Part shown: one piece after another, positions 8,830 to 19,124 of the stretch
How positions within the stretch are numbered: the stretch's first letter is position 1
Layout: each line of letters opens with the position of its first letter
DNA from: Melastoma dodecandrum
Taxonomy: Eukaryota; Streptophyta; Magnoliopsida; Myrtales; Melastomataceae
Reading direction: 5' to 3'
Assembly (NCBI GenBank): GCA_029817715.1
Contig: JARUPY010000091.1
Span: 2,370,501-2,434,500 of the forward strand
Length of the DNA stretch: 64,000 bases
The notes under the pieces: model-generated
Databases searched by the model: none
Told to the model about the DNA's origin: nothing
The model's input: the letters and a program-made list of their open reading frames with translations, nothing else
Made by a program: the position numbers and the translations under genes

Positions 8830-11800
8830 AACCGCGTCGTCGAGAAGGTCGGCGTCGAGGCGGTGGCGCTGATCACCGGCGAGGAGAAGATCAAGCCGCG
8901 CCAGCCGCGCTACTGGGTCTGCACGGTGGAGGCGATGCCGCGCGACCTCGATCTCGCCTTCGTGGCGATCGACGAGATCCAGCTCGCCGCCGACCTCGAC
9001 CGCGGCCACGTCTTCACCGATCGCATCCTCAATCGCCGCGGCCTCGAGGAGACCCTGCTGATCGGCGCGCAGACGATGGAGCGTGCGCTCACCGAGCTGC
9101 TCCCCGGCGTGAAGGTCGTCACCCGCCCGCGGCTCTCGAAGCTCTCCTTCGCCGGCGAGAAGAAGCTGTCGCGCCTGCCGCCGCGCTCCGCCGTCGTCGC
9201 CTTCTCGGCCGAGGAGGTCTACGCCATCGCCGAGCTGATCCGCCGCCAGCGCGGCGGCGCGGCCGTGGTGCTCGGCGCGCTGTCGCCCCGCACCCGCAAC
9301 GCGCAGATCGACATGTATCAGTCGGGCGATGTCGACTACATCGTCGCCACCGACGCGATCGGCATGGGGCTGAACCTCGACGTCGACCACATCGCCTTCG
9401 CCGGCGACCGCAAGTACGACGGCTGGCATTACCGCCGCCTCAACCCGGCCGAGTTCGGCCAGATCGCCGGCCGCGCCGGGCGCCATCTGCGCGACGGCAC
9501 GTTCGGCACCTCCGGCCGCTGCCCGCCCTTCGACAACGATCTCGTCGAGATGCTCGAGGAGCATCGTTTCGAGCCGGTGCGGATGCTGCAATGGCGCAAC
9601 GCGACGCTCGACTTCGACTCGATCGAGGCGCTGACCGCGTCGCTCGATCGTCTGCCCGGCGAGAGCGGCCTGACCCGCGCCCCGATGGCGGCGGACCAGA
9701 TCGCCCTCGACATCGCCGCCCGCGATGCCGACGTGCGCAAGGTCGCGCGCAATCGCGGCGACATCGCGCGGCTGTGGGACTGCTGCCAGATCCCCGACTA
9801 CCGCAAGCTGTCGCCGGCCGCGCATGCCGAGCTGGTGCTGACGATCTACCAGTTCGTCGTGCGGGCGGGGCGCATCCCCGACGACTGGTTCGCCCGCCAC
9901 ATCGATGCCCTCGACAGGGTCGAGGGTGAGATCGACACGCTGTCGGCGCGAATCGCGCAGGTCAGGACCTGGACGTTCATCGCGAACAGGCCGGACTGGT
10001 TGCGCGACCCCGAGCATTGGCAGGGCGTGGCGCGTCGGGTAGAGGACACGCTGTCCGACGCCCTTCATGTGCGTTTGGCCCAGAGATTCGTCGACCGCCG
10101 GACAAGCGTCCTGCGCCGTCGGCTGCGAGAGAATGCGATCATGGACGCTGAGATCACCTCGAGCGGCGATGTGACGGTCGAAGGCCAGCACGTCGGGCAG
10201 CTCAACGGGTTCCGCTTCACGTCGGACCCCCAGGCCGCGGGCGAGGAGGCGCGGACGCTGAATGCCGCCGCGCAGAAGGCCCTGGCCTCCGAGATCGAGG
10301 GCCGCGCGACGCGGGTCAGCGAAGCGGTCGACGAAGCCTTCGTGCTCGCCAACGACGGGCTCATCCGCTGGCTCGGCGAGCCGGTCGGCCGCATCACGGT
10401 GGGCGGCCATATCCTGACGCCGCTGGTCCGCGTCATCGCCGACGAGCAGCTGACGGGCCCGGCGCTCGAACTGGTGCAGCGCCGGCTCGACCTTTGGCTC
10501 GCCCAGCACGTCACGAAGCTGCTCGGCCCGCTCGCCGAGCTCGAGAAGGGCGAGGGGCTCGACGGCATCGCCCGCGGCATCGCCTTCCAGATCGCCGAAT
10601 CGCTCGGCGTGCTCGAGCGGGCGAAGGTCGCCGACGAGGTCAAGAACCTGCCGCAGGAGGCGCGCGGCGCGCTGCGCAAGCTCGGCGTCCGGTTCGGCGC
10701 CTATCACCTCTATCTGCCCGGCCTGGTGAAGCCGGCGCCGCGCGCGCTTTCGGCGCAGCTGTGGGCGCTGAAGAACGGCGGCGTCGAAGGCGTGAAGGGG
10801 CTCGACGAGGTGCCGCATCTCGCCGCCTCGGGCCGCACCAGCTTCGTCGCCGACCAGCAGGTGCCGAAGGGATTCTATCGCGCCGCCGGCTTCCGCGTCT
10901 GCGGCGAGCGCGCCGTGCGCGTCGACATCCTGGAGCGGCTCGCCGACCTGATCCGGCCGGCGATCGCCTATCGCCCCGGCACGACGCCCGGCGATCCGCC
11001 GCCCGGCACCGCCGACGGCGACGGGTTCGTCGTGACGGTCGGCATGACCTCGCTCGCCGGCTGCTCGGGCGAAGCCTTCGGCACCATCCTGCGCTCGCTC
11101 GGCTACGTCGTCGATCGTCGCCAGGGGCCGGCCATCACGGTGCCGCTGCTTGCCAAGGCGGCGACCGAGCCGCTGCAGCCCCCGCAGCCGACGTCGGCCG
11201 AGGCGACTGCCGCTCCGGCCGAGGATGCCGCTGCCGAGGCTCCCAAGGCCGCCGCTGCGCCAGCGACGTCTGTTGCTGCGGAGCCGCTCGAGGACCGCGT
11301 GAGCCTGGCGCGCCAGAGCGAGCTTATCGCCGCCGCGCTGGAAGGCGGCGCGCTCGAGGCGATCGAGCCGCTTCCGGCGGCGCCCGCGATGTCGGCGTCC
11401 GCCATGGAAGCTGCGACGCCGGAGCCGCAAGCAGCGCATGCCGAAGCCGCAGCTCCAGAACCGGCTCCCGTGGAGGCGAGCGAGGTTGCGGCCGAGCCCG
11501 TGCCGCCGCGCCCCGCCGACGTCGAGGCCGCCGCGGCGCCTGTCGAGGTGTCCGTCGACGCCCTTTCAGAGACGCCAATGGCCGAAGCGGCGCCCGCAAG
11601 CGGCGAACCAGAGGCCGAGGGTGTGCCGGCCGAGGCGGCGGAGATCGCCTTGATCGAGGTTTGGCGGCCGCATCGCCACAACGTTCACAACCGGCGCTCG
11701 GCCGATCGCAACCGCGGGCCGCGTCGCGCTCAGAACGGCGCTGGCGCAGCTTCGGAGCCGGGTTCGGTCTCTGAGCAGGCCGAGAGCGGCGGCGAAGGGG

Positions 11801-12057
11801 CGCCGCATCGCGACGGCGGCAAGCGATTCGGCGATCGTCATGGAGAGGGTCGCCCGCGCGGACCGCGGCGTGATTTTGCAGCAGGCGGCGACGAACGGCG
11901 CCCGAAGCCGGACTTCAAGGGCGGCAAGGGTCCGCGCCGCGACGAGCGTCCGCGCACGATGCAGAGCGAGCCGCCGCGCGAGCGCGAGCGTCAGCCCGAC
12001 CCGAATTCCCCGTTCGCCAAGCTCGCCGCGCTGAAGGCGCAGCTCGAAGGCAAGTGA
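8653..12057 (+). CDS. SUV3-like superfamily 2 RNA helicase with long disordered tail
   Basis: 1134 residues. The N-terminal ~420 residues form an SF2 helicase related to mitochondrial SUV3: Walker A LGPTNTGKTHFAIERML (about 26-42), VCTVEAMP, DEIQL as the Walker B DExx box, SAVVAFSAEEVYAI, ATDAIGMGLNLDVDHIAFAG and QIAGRAGRH (motif VI). The middle carries the SUV3 C-terminal-type region (VRTWTFIANRPDWL). From about residue 840 it is Ala/Pro/Glu-rich and ends in a Lys/Arg/Gly-rich tail (RRDERPRTMQ), probably disordered and RNA-binding. It stands alone. SUV3 unwinds RNA for the mitochondrial degradosome; the bacterial role is inferred. Confidence 0.85.
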
Positions 12058-12157
12058 GCCGTCGCGCTCCGAGCGCGGCGCATCGTCGAGCTTGCAGGTT
12101 GCGCACGCATAGGTTGTAATCACGTCGCGTCGAACGACGCGGCGGTGAGTTGCGACC

Positions 12158-14032
12158 ATGAGCACGCTAGCTGACGTCCTGCGGCAGACCTTCCCGATCC
12201 GCGACGGCCAGACCGTGCCCTATCTCGCCTTTCCGGAAGCCGATCGCGATCCGGCGAACGCCTACGCGGCGCCACCGATGCTGCCGTTCGACCTGTTCGC
12301 CATCGCCGCGCGGCTGATGCTGCTCAGCGGCGCCTATCACCACATCGCGCCGCCAACGCAGCGGCGGTCGCGGCGGCTGCTGTCCATCACGCCGGAGGAG
12401 ATCGAGGACGCGCGTGGCGTTGCGAAGGCCTGGCGCGCGATGGACGGCTTCCGGTTCCTCGATCCGCGCCAGGCCGGCGCCTACGCCGCGTGGCGCGCCA
12501 CGCCGTAAGGCAAGCCGCTCGCGCCCTTGTTTGATTGGTGGAACGAGGTGTTCGCGACCCACGGCAGCGCCGCGTTGGTCGACGGCGGCGACGTCACGCC
12601 CGTCTGGTGGCGGTCCGCCCTGCTCCTGTTCGTCGCCGCGGACGAGGCGGCCGCCGGAGTCGGCTTCCACCCCGCCGTGGCGATCGCCGGCAGGAAGACC
12701 GAGGCGCCGTGGTTCGAACGCTTCGTCTACCTGATCTTCCTGTTCGTCGGTCGCTCGATGCGCTTCGAGGCGGACGGGACGGCGGCGACGTCGGCGATCT
12801 CGACATTCTCCTGCGCGGAGAAGAGCGTCGTCTGCGTCCTGCCGAAGGCGCGCACGCCCTCGGTCGGCTGCACGCTTCGTTCGCTCTCCCACAATCTCGC
12901 GCTGATGCCTCCGCAAGGCGTCGCGACGGGTCGTTGGATGCCCTACGTCTTCACCGCGGCGCCGCCGGACGAGCGCCATCTCAATCTGCTGCTGGTTCCG
13001 TTCCCCTACGCGATCGCCGCCTCGGCGTTCCGGCCGCGTGAGGACGAGGTCGCCTGCGGGCAGCGCGGCGCCTTCTTCGGGCTCGACCAGCAATGGCTGA
13101 AGCAGCTGAGCCACAAGACGATGATCGACTTCGTCGTCGCTCTGGCCGAAGAGGCGCGGCGCGAGGTCGACTCGATCCATGCGATCGTCTTCCCCGAGCT
13201 CGCGCTCGACGGCGCCTTCTACGAGGCGATGGTCGCGGCGCTTCCAGAAAAGCTGCCGGGCCTGGAGTTCATGATCGCCGGCCTCTCCGATCGCGACGGT
13301 CGCGTCGGCAACTTCGTCAACGTCACGGTCTTCCAGTCGCAAGGCAAAGGCGCCACCGCCCTCGGCCTCACCTCGGCTCGCGAGAAGCACCATCGCTGGC
13401 GGCTCGATCGCGACCAGATCATCTCCTACGGCCTGCAGGGCACGCTGAGCCCGTCGCTCCATTGGTGGGAAGACATCGATCTCCTCAGCCGCCGCGTCGA
13501 CTTCGCGGTGATCCGTGCGGGTTCGGTCATCTCCGCCCTGATCTGTGAGGATCTGGCCCGCGTCGATCCCTGCCAGGAGCTGATCCGCTCGGTCGGTCCC
13601 TCGATCATCTTCGCGCTGCTGATGGACGCGCCGCAGATCAAGGAGCGCTGGCCGGCGCGTCATGCGACGATCCTCGCGGAGGACCCGGGCAGCGCGGTCC
13701 TGACGATGACCTCGAAGGCGATGATGAACCGGCAGGACCGGCTCGGCATCTTCCGCTCGTACCGCGACGAGGATCGGGTGATCGCGCTCTGGCGCGACGA
13801 TTCGAAGGCGACGCCGGAGGAGATCTTCTGCGGCAAGGATCAGTACGGGGTGCTGCTGACGCTCTCTGGGAGCCATGTGATCGAAGAAAGTCTCGACGGT
13901 CGGCAGGACCCGAGTGTCGTCGCCTGGCGCTTTGCCGGCCAACGTCAGCTCGGGCTCGGCCCGCTGTCGGAGGCGTTCGCCGCGATCGTGACGCCCGACA
14001 AGCTGCGGCACGACTGCGATGTCTCCATCTGA
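12158..14032 (+). pseudogene. Carbon-nitrogen hydrolase-like protein interrupted by an in-frame TAA
   Basis: One continuous frame starts at ATG 12158 and ends at TGA 14030-14032, broken only by TAA at 12506-12508 (residue 117). The first part gives 116 residues (MSTLADVLRQTFPIRDG...YAAWRATP); the second resumes GKPLAPLFDWWNEVF without a frame change. The second part carries a nitrilase-superfamily pattern: Glu in IVFPELALD, Lys in REKHHRWRLD and Cys in LICEDLARVDP, the expected Glu-Lys-Cys catalytic triad, so the enzyme module itself is complete. A TTG at 12527 could restart translation. Either a recent nonsense mutation, readthrough, or two separate proteins; substrate unknown. Confidence 0.65.
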
Positions 14033-14043
14033 GGGAGCAGGCC

Positions 14044-14241
14044 ATGTTCTTCATCTCGAAAGACGTCGCCGACGGCATCATGGCGCTTCTCGATCGCGCC
14101 CAGGCGGCCCGCGAGCTGGCGGCGATCCGGGCGATGCCGGGCTTCGAGATCTACGTCAACGCGATCGCGGAAGGCATCGACGACAGGAAGGCTCTCGACG
14201 ACGGCCCGCAGCAGCCGGAAGACCTGGAAAAGACGCCGTAG
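14044..14241 (+). CDS. Small hypothetical protein (65 residues)
   Basis: ATG 14044 lies 11 bases after the hydrolase stop, with GAGGGAGCAGG as ribosome site, so it is probably co-transcribed with it. The product (MFFISKDVADGIMALLDRAQAA...) is a short amphipathic helical protein with an acidic, Pro-containing C-terminus; no domain or signal peptide is recognised. Placement suggests an accessory role to the upstream gene, but this is inference. Confidence 0.6.
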   Translation: MFFISKDVADGIMALLDRAQAARELAAIRAMPGFEIYVNAIAEGIDDRKALDDGPQQPEDLEKTP

Positions 14242-14242
14242 A

Positions 14243-14266
14243 TCGCGGCGTCGGCCTTCGCCGCGA
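14243..14266. terminator. Hairpin between convergent genes
   Basis: TCGCGGC and GCCGCGA form a 7-bp stem around a 10-base loop, filling the 27-base gap between two convergent genes. There is no T-tract on either side, so termination efficiency is doubtful. Confidence 0.35.
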
Positions 14267-14268
14267 GC

Positions 14269-15513
14269 CTAGGACGACGGCGGGAAGGTGTGCGGCGCCG
14301 GGCTCACCGTCTTGGCCTTGCCGCCGGAGATCTGCAGCACGGCGAGGCCGCGGTCGTTGGTGCCGTCGTTGCGGAAGCGGAACACGCCGTCGGCGCCGTT
14401 GAAGCCGGACTTGTTGAGCAGCACGTTGTCCGAATAGCGCTGCGGGCCTTGCGAATGCGCGAGCGCGGCGGCGAGCGACACGGCATCGTAGGCCAGCGTC
14501 GCGATGCGCGTCGGGTCGGAATTGTACTTGGCGCGGTAGCGGTTGGCGAAGGAATTGAAGCCGCCGTTCTCGGGCGCCGCGAACCAGGCGTTCTGCAGCG
14601 CCGGCAGGCTCAGCACGCGGGTGTCGTTCCACAGCCCGGTGCCGAGCAGCTGGACAGTCTTGGTGTTGACGCCGGCCGCCGTCAGCGATTGCGACATCGC
14701 GCCCATCGCATCGGCCTGCTCGGGGATGAACAGCATGTCGATCTGGTCGCCGAGCGCGGCGACCTTCTTCACCGCCTCGTCGCGGGTCGCCGCCGTATAA
14801 TGCTCGATGCCCATCACGCGGATGCCGTGCTTGGCCGCCGCCTGCTGGAACTCGGCCTCGGCGACGCGGCCGTAGTCATTGTCGGGGATCAGCGCCGCGG
14901 CCGATTTCTTGCCCTTGGAGGCCGCGAAATCGACGATGCGGTCGACATAGCTCTCGATCAGGAACGACAGCAGATAGGAGCCGTGCGCTGCGGTCGACGC
15001 ATCGGTCGAGAAGGCGATCATCGGCTTGCCGGCGCCGCGCATGACCTTGGACACCTCGCGCACGTCCGGCGCGAACAGCGGGCCGATCACCAGCTCGGCG
15101 CCGTCGGCGAGCGCCTGCTGCGCCGCGTCGCGGGCGCCGTCCGGGCTCGAATGATCGTCCTTCACCAGGATGGTGAGATCGTTGCCGCCGGATTCGGTAT
15201 AGGCGAGATCGGCGGCGTTGCGCAGCGACTGCCCGACGAGCGAGGCCTGGCCGTTGGCGCCGGTCAGCGGCAGGATCAGCGCGATCTTGGTCGGGCCGGT
15301 GCCGATCGTGTCGCCGCCGGCCGCCGTGGTGCCGCCGAGCGGCTGCGAGGTCACCTTGCCGACGGGCGCGTTGAACGACAGGTCCGGATCGCCGGCGCCC
15401 CGACCGTTGGTCTTCGTATCGCCGCCGAACATCGAGCCGCCGCAGCCGGCGAGCAAGAGCGCAGCGATGCCGGCCAAGCTCGCCCGCAAGGCAACGCGAC
15501 CAAACCCGATCAT
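14269..15513 (-). CDS. Penicillin-binding protein activator / periplasmic-binding lipoprotein
   Basis: 414 residues from ATG 15513 (MIGFGRVALRA). A lipoprotein signal with lipobox LLLAGC places it as a lipid-anchored periplasmic protein. The remainder is a type-I periplasmic-binding fold (Peripla_BP_6): KIALILPLTGANGQASLVGQ, LVKDDHSSPDGARDAAQQAL, LVIGPLFAPDVREV, and LLGTGLWNDTRVLSLPALQ. It sits divergently next to rsmI, the position held in Hyphomicrobiales by the LpoA-like penicillin-binding protein activator, which stimulates peptidoglycan synthases. An amino-acid-binding role cannot be excluded. Confidence 0.82.
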   Translation of the reverse strand: MIGFGRVALRASLAGIAALLLAGCGGSMFGGDTKTNGRGAGDPDLSFNAPVGKVTSQPLGGTTAAGGDTIGTGPTKIALILPLTGANGQASLVGQSLRNAADLAYTESGGNDLTILVKDDHSSPDGARDAAQQALADGAELVIGPLFAPDVREVSKVMRGAGKPMIAFSTDASTAAHGSYLLSFLIESYVDRIVDFAASKGKKSAAALIPDNDYGRVAEAEFQQAAAKHGIRVMGIEHYTAATRDEAVKKVAALGDQIDMLFIPEQADAMGAMSQSLTAAGVNTKTVQLLGTGLWNDTRVLSLPALQNAWFAAPENGGFNSFANRYRAKYNSDPTRIATLAYDAVSLAAALAHSQGPQRYSDNVLLNKSGFNGADGVFRFRNDGTNDRGLAVLQISGGKAKTVSPAPHTFPPSS

Positions 15514-15758
15514 TCCGGCAACACCCACGACGCCTCGCCCTCGCGACCCCGCGTCCACCCCCTCGAGGATGCGGTCCACTACCATGAACTCGCGCGGCGA
15601 CCGTCACATAGCTGAGCAAGCGCCTGCGCCCAAATGATGGCGCGGCCACGAATTATGGCATGGCACGACGTCGGCGCACAGGATAGGCACGCGGGCGGGC
15701 GACAACCGCCGACCCGCCATCGTTCACCGAAGGGCCGCGCCATGGGTGTGCGTCGAAC

Positions 15759-16646
15759 ATGACATCGACCTTCACCGCCTTCGGTCTCGTCGCCGAAGCC
15801 GAGCCGCTGGCGCCGGGCCTGCACGTGGTGGCGACGCCGATCGGCAATCTCGGCGACATCTCGCTCCGCGCCCTGGCGACGCTCGCCGCCGCGAACGTCG
15901 TCGTCGCGGAAGACACGCGCGTCACCAAGGGTCTGCTGGCGCATTACGGGATCACCACGCCGCTCGTCGCCTACCACGAGCACAACGCCGCCGAGATGCG
16001 CCCGCGGCTGCTCGCCCGCCTCGCGGACGGCCAGGCGCTCGCCCTCGTCTCGGATGCCGGCACGCCGCTCGTCTCCGATCCCGGCTTCCGCCTCGTCGGC
16101 GCGGCGCTCGAGGCGCGCGTTTCCGTGACGGCGATCCCCGGCGCTTCCGCCGTGCTCGCCGCGCTCGTCGTCGCCGGCCTGCCGACGAGCCGCTTCTTCT
16201 TCGAAGGATTCCTGCCCGTGAAGAGCGCGGCACGGCGGCAGCGCATCGCCGAGCTGGCGGCGGTGCCCGGCACGCTCGTGCTGTTCGAATCGCCGCGCCG
16301 CGTCGCCGAATGCCTCGCCGACCTCGCCGCCGTGCTCGGCCCCCGCGAGGCGGCGGTGGCCCGCGAGCTCACCAAGCTCTACGAGGCGGTTCGGCGCGGG
16401 TCGCTCACCGAGCTCGCGGCGACCTACGCCGCTGAGCCGGCGCCGCGCGGCGAGATCGTGCTCCTGGTCGGGCCTCCCTCGGACGCCGTGCCGGCGCTCG
16501 ACGGCGACGCCGTCGATGCGCGGCTACGCGACGCACTGCGCACGCTGTCGGTCAAGGATGCCGCCGCCGTCGTGTCCGGCGAGACGGGACAGCCGCGGCG
16601 CAAGGTCTATGCGCGGGCCGTATCGCTTGCGGCCGAGACGAGCTGA
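15759..16646 (+). CDS. rsmI: 16S rRNA (cytidine(1402)-2'-O)-methyltransferase
   Basis: 295 residues of the tetrapyrrole-methylase fold. Diagnostic motifs: [19 protein letters not shown] near the N-terminus, [36 protein letters not shown], and [28 protein letters not shown]. It uses SAM to 2'-O-methylate C1402 in the 16S rRNA decoding centre. In relatives yraN and gshB usually follow; here an S49 peptidase gene starts 70 bases downstream instead. Confidence 0.95.
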   Translation: MTSTFTAFGLVAEAEPLAPGLHVVATPIGNLGDISLRALATLAAANVVVAEDTRVTKGLLAHYGITTPLVAYHEHNAAEMRPRLLARLADGQALALVSDAGTPLVSDPGFRLVGAALEARVSVTAIPGASAVLAALVVAGLPTSRFFFEGFLPVKSAARRQRIAELAAVPGTLVLFESPRRVAECLADLAAVLGPREAAVARELTKLYEAVRRGSLTELAATYAAEPAPRGEIVLLVGPPSDAVPALDGDAVDARLRDALRTLSVKDAAAVVSGETGQPRRKVYARAVSLAAETS

Positions 16647-16715
16647 CCCCTCGCTTGCACCGCATCGGCCGCCGCCCTAGGGTTCGCCAGCCCCACCTCC
16701 CGGAAATCGCTCGAG

Positions 16716-17681
16716 ATGTCTGCGACCTCCGACCAGCTCATCGACCGGCGTCGCCTGCAGCGGCGCCTTTCTTTGTGGCGGGTGCTCGCCTTCGCGGCGC
16801 TGGCTGTCGCGGTGCTGGCGATCGGCTGGCGCGCGGCCGGCCTGCGTGGCGCCGGCGTCGTGGTGCCGCATATCGCCCGGCTGTCGATCGGCGGCCTCAT
16901 CGTCGGCGACGACGACACGATCAAGCTGATCGACAGCCTCGCCGATTCGAAGGCGTCCGGCGTGCTGGTCGACATCGGCAGCCCCGGCGGGACGGTGACC
17001 GGCTCGGAACGCGTCTACAAGGCGCTGCGCCGGCTCTCGGCCAAGAAGCCGACGGTCGCCGTGGTCAAGGACCTCGCGGCGTCCGGCGCCTACATCGCCG
17101 CGCTCGGCACCGACCAGATCGTCGCCGAGGACAATTCGCTCGTCGGCTCGATCGGCGTGCTCTTCCAGTTCCCCAATTTCTCGAGCGCGCTCGACAAGCT
17201 CGGCGTCAAGGTCGAGACGATCAAGTCGTCGCCGCTGAAGGCCGCGCCGAACGGGCTGGAGCCGACGAGCCCGGAGGCCAAGGCCGCCGTCGACGCGCTC
17301 GTCGTCGACACCTACGGCTGGTTCAAGGGGCTGGTGAAGTCGCGCCGCAACATGAGCGACGAGCAGCTCGCCGCCGTCGACGACGGCCGCGTCTTCACGG
17401 GGCGCCAGGGTCTCGCCCTGCATCTCGTCGACGCGCTCGGCGAGGAGCGGGCGGCGATCAAATACCTCCACGACAAGCGCAACGTGCCCGACAAGCTGCC
17501 CGTCTACGACTGGAAGCGGAATACGGGGTTCACGATGCGGCTGTTCGGCTCGACGGGCGACGTCGCCCGGTTCTTCGGGCTCGACTCGCTCGCCGGCGTG
17601 CTCGACGACGCGGCGCATCTCGCCGAGGTCCATTCGAGGGAGGGCCTGATGGCGGTCTGGGAGCCGTCGCCGGGAACCTAG
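16716..17681 (+). CDS. sppA: S49-family signal peptide peptidase SppA
   Basis: 321 residues, the short SppA type. One N-terminal membrane anchor ([19 protein letters not shown]) is followed by the ClpP-like protease fold: [43 protein letters not shown] with the nucleophilic Ser in [17 protein letters not shown], and SSPLKAAPN whose Lys is the expected general base. C-terminal [17 protein letters not shown] is also typical. It degrades signal peptides left in the inner membrane. Confidence 0.92.
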   Translation: MSATSDQLIDRRRLQRRLSLWRVLAFAALAVAVLAIGWRAAGLRGAGVVVPHIARLSIGGLIVGDDDTIKLIDSLADSKASGVLVDIGSPGGTVTGSERVYKALRRLSAKKPTVAVVKDLAASGAYIAALGTDQIVAEDNSLVGSIGVLFQFPNFSSALDKLGVKVETIKSSPLKAAPNGLEPTSPEAKAAVDALVVDTYGWFKGLVKSRRNMSDEQLAAVDDGRVFTGRQGLALHLVDALGEERAAIKYLHDKRNVPDKLPVYDWKRNTGFTMRLFGSTGDVARFFGLDSLAGVLDDAAHLAEVHSREGLMAVWEPSPGT

Positions 17682-17746
17682 AGCGGTGCCATCTCGTTCT
17701 TTTGAATGATGTTTCTCGGTTTGAGACCGCAGTCCAGGGGCAAGAG

Positions 17747-18037
17747 ATGATCAAGTCGGAGCTGGTCCAGCGCATCGCAGACCGCAATCCGCATCTCTAC
17801 CTTCGCGACGTCGAGAAGATCGTCAACGCGATCCTCGACGAGATCACCAAGGCGCTGGCGCGCGGCGACCGGGTCGAGCTGCGTGGGTTCGGCGCGTTCT
17901 CCGTCAAGCGCCGCGACGCCCGCGTCGGTCGCAACCCGCGCACGGGCGTTCATGTCGAGGTCGAGGAGAAGGCGGTGCCCTTCTTCAAGACCGGCAAGGA
18001 GATGCGCGAGCGTCTCAACGAAGGTTATTTGTCCTAA
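17747..18037 (+). CDS. ihfB: Integration host factor subunit beta
   Basis: 96 residues from ATG 17747 ([17 protein letters not shown]), the normal length. DNABII signature: [25 protein letters not shown], which forms the DNA-binding arms with the intercalating proline, and [16 protein letters not shown]. With IhfA (not in this window) it bends DNA at specific sites for transcription, replication and recombination. It is followed closely by a LapA-like gene and trpF, a common alphaproteobacterial arrangement. Confidence 0.95.
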   Translation: MIKSELVQRIADRNPHLYLRDVEKIVNAILDEITKALARGDRVELRGFGAFSVKRRDARVGRNPRTGVHVEVEEKAVPFFKTGKEMRERLNEGYLS

Positions 18038-18085
18038 GGTCCCCGGCTCGTGCGAGCCTTGCGTGGGTCGGTCGAGGTCTGAAGC

Positions 18086-18445
18086 GTGGCGAAGCTCTTC
18101 AAGCTCCTCATCCTGGTGCCGATCGCGGTGGTGATCCTCGCCTTCGCAATCGCCAACCGCCAGGTCGTGTCGGTCTCGTTCGACCCCTTCTCCGATCCGG
18201 AGGCGGGGGCTGCGGCGGTGACGGCGCCTCTCTATATCCTGCTGTTCCTCACGCTCGTCGTCGGCGTCATCGTCGGCGGCATGGCGACGTGGTTCACGCA
18301 GGGCCGCATCCGTCGGCGTGCCCGGCTCGCCGAGGATGCCGCCGATCGCTGGCGCGCCGAGGCCGAGCGGGCTCGTGCGGTGCCGCAGCCGCTCGTCCCA
18401 GCGCCTGCAACCGGCCGCGGCCTCGTCCGCTCCGACTACGCGTGA
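18086..18445 (+). CDS. LapA-family (DUF1049) membrane protein
   Basis: 119 residues starting with GTG 18086 (VAKLFKLLILVPIAVVILAFAIANRQ). Two transmembrane helices (about 6-24 and 48-70) flank a short periplasmic VSVSFDPFSDPEAG segment, the hallmark of LapA/DUF1049 proteins; the second helix is followed by an Arg-rich cytoplasmic tail predicted to be helical. E. coli LapA acts with LapB in control of LPS synthesis, but this assignment does not follow automatically here. Confidence 0.82.
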   Translation: MAKLFKLLILVPIAVVILAFAIANRQVVSVSFDPFSDPEAGAAAVTAPLYILLFLTLVVGVIVGGMATWFTQGRIRRRARLAEDAADRWRAEAERARAVPQPLVPAPATGRGLVRSDYA

Positions 18446-18482
18446 GGATGCGGCCGACGTCGCAGTCGGCCGCTCGACGACC

Positions 18483-19124
18483 ATGCCGCTCACCGTCAAG
18501 ATTTGCGGGCTTTCCGAGCCCTCTATTTTGGACGCCGCGCTTGAGGCCGGCGCCGACATGGTCGGCTTCGTCTTCTTTCCGAAGAGCCCGCGGCACGTCT
18601 CCTACGAGAGCGCGCGCGAGCTGAGAGCGCTGGTCAAAGGCCGCGCGAAAACGGTCGCGCTCACCGTCGATGCCGATGACGACACGCTTCGGGCCATTGT
18701 CGAGTCGCTCGATCCCGACATGCTGCAGCTTCATGGGCACGAGACGCCGCAACGCGTCGCCGAGGTTCGCGCCACCTTCGCGCGGCCGGTGATGAAGGCC
18801 GTCTCCTTGGGCTCGCCAGAAGACTTGGCGAAGGTCGCCGCCTACGAGGAAGTCGCGGACTGGCTCCTCTTCGACGCGCCGCCGCCCGCGGACGCGCAAA
18901 GGCCAGGTGGCAACGCCGTGGCCTTCGATTGGTCGCTGCTGAAAGGATACGGCTGCCGGCGCCCGTGGCTACTCGCAGGCGGGCTTGTGCCGGCGACCGT
19001 TGCGGCCGCCGTCGCAGCGACGGGCGCGCGCGGTGTCGACGTGTCGTCAGGTGTCGAGTCCGCGCCGGGCCGCAAGGACGCGATGCTGATCCGCCGCTTC
19101 ATCGCCGCTGCCCGCAGCGCCTAG
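18483..19124 (+). CDS. trpF: Phosphoribosylanthranilate isomerase
   Basis: 213 residues from ATG 18483. Catalytic Cys in VKICGLSEPSILDAALEAGAD and Asp in LTVDADDDTLRAIVESLDPDMLQLHG are in place, and the phosphate-binding WLLAGGLVPATVAAAV and GVDVSSGVESAPGRKDA are intact. It converts PRA to CdRP in tryptophan synthesis. trpB and trpA, often next, are absent here. Its TAG overlaps the TAG of the convergent trmJ gene (shared CTAG at 19121-19124). Confidence 0.95.
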   Translation: MPLTVKICGLSEPSILDAALEAGADMVGFVFFPKSPRHVSYESARELRALVKGRAKTVALTVDADDDTLRAIVESLDPDMLQLHGHETPQRVAEVRATFARPVMKAVSLGSPEDLAKVAAYEEVADWLLFDAPPPADAQRPGGNAVAFDWSLLKGYGCRRPWLLAGGLVPATVAAAVAATGARGVDVSSGVESAPGRKDAMLIRRFIAAARSA

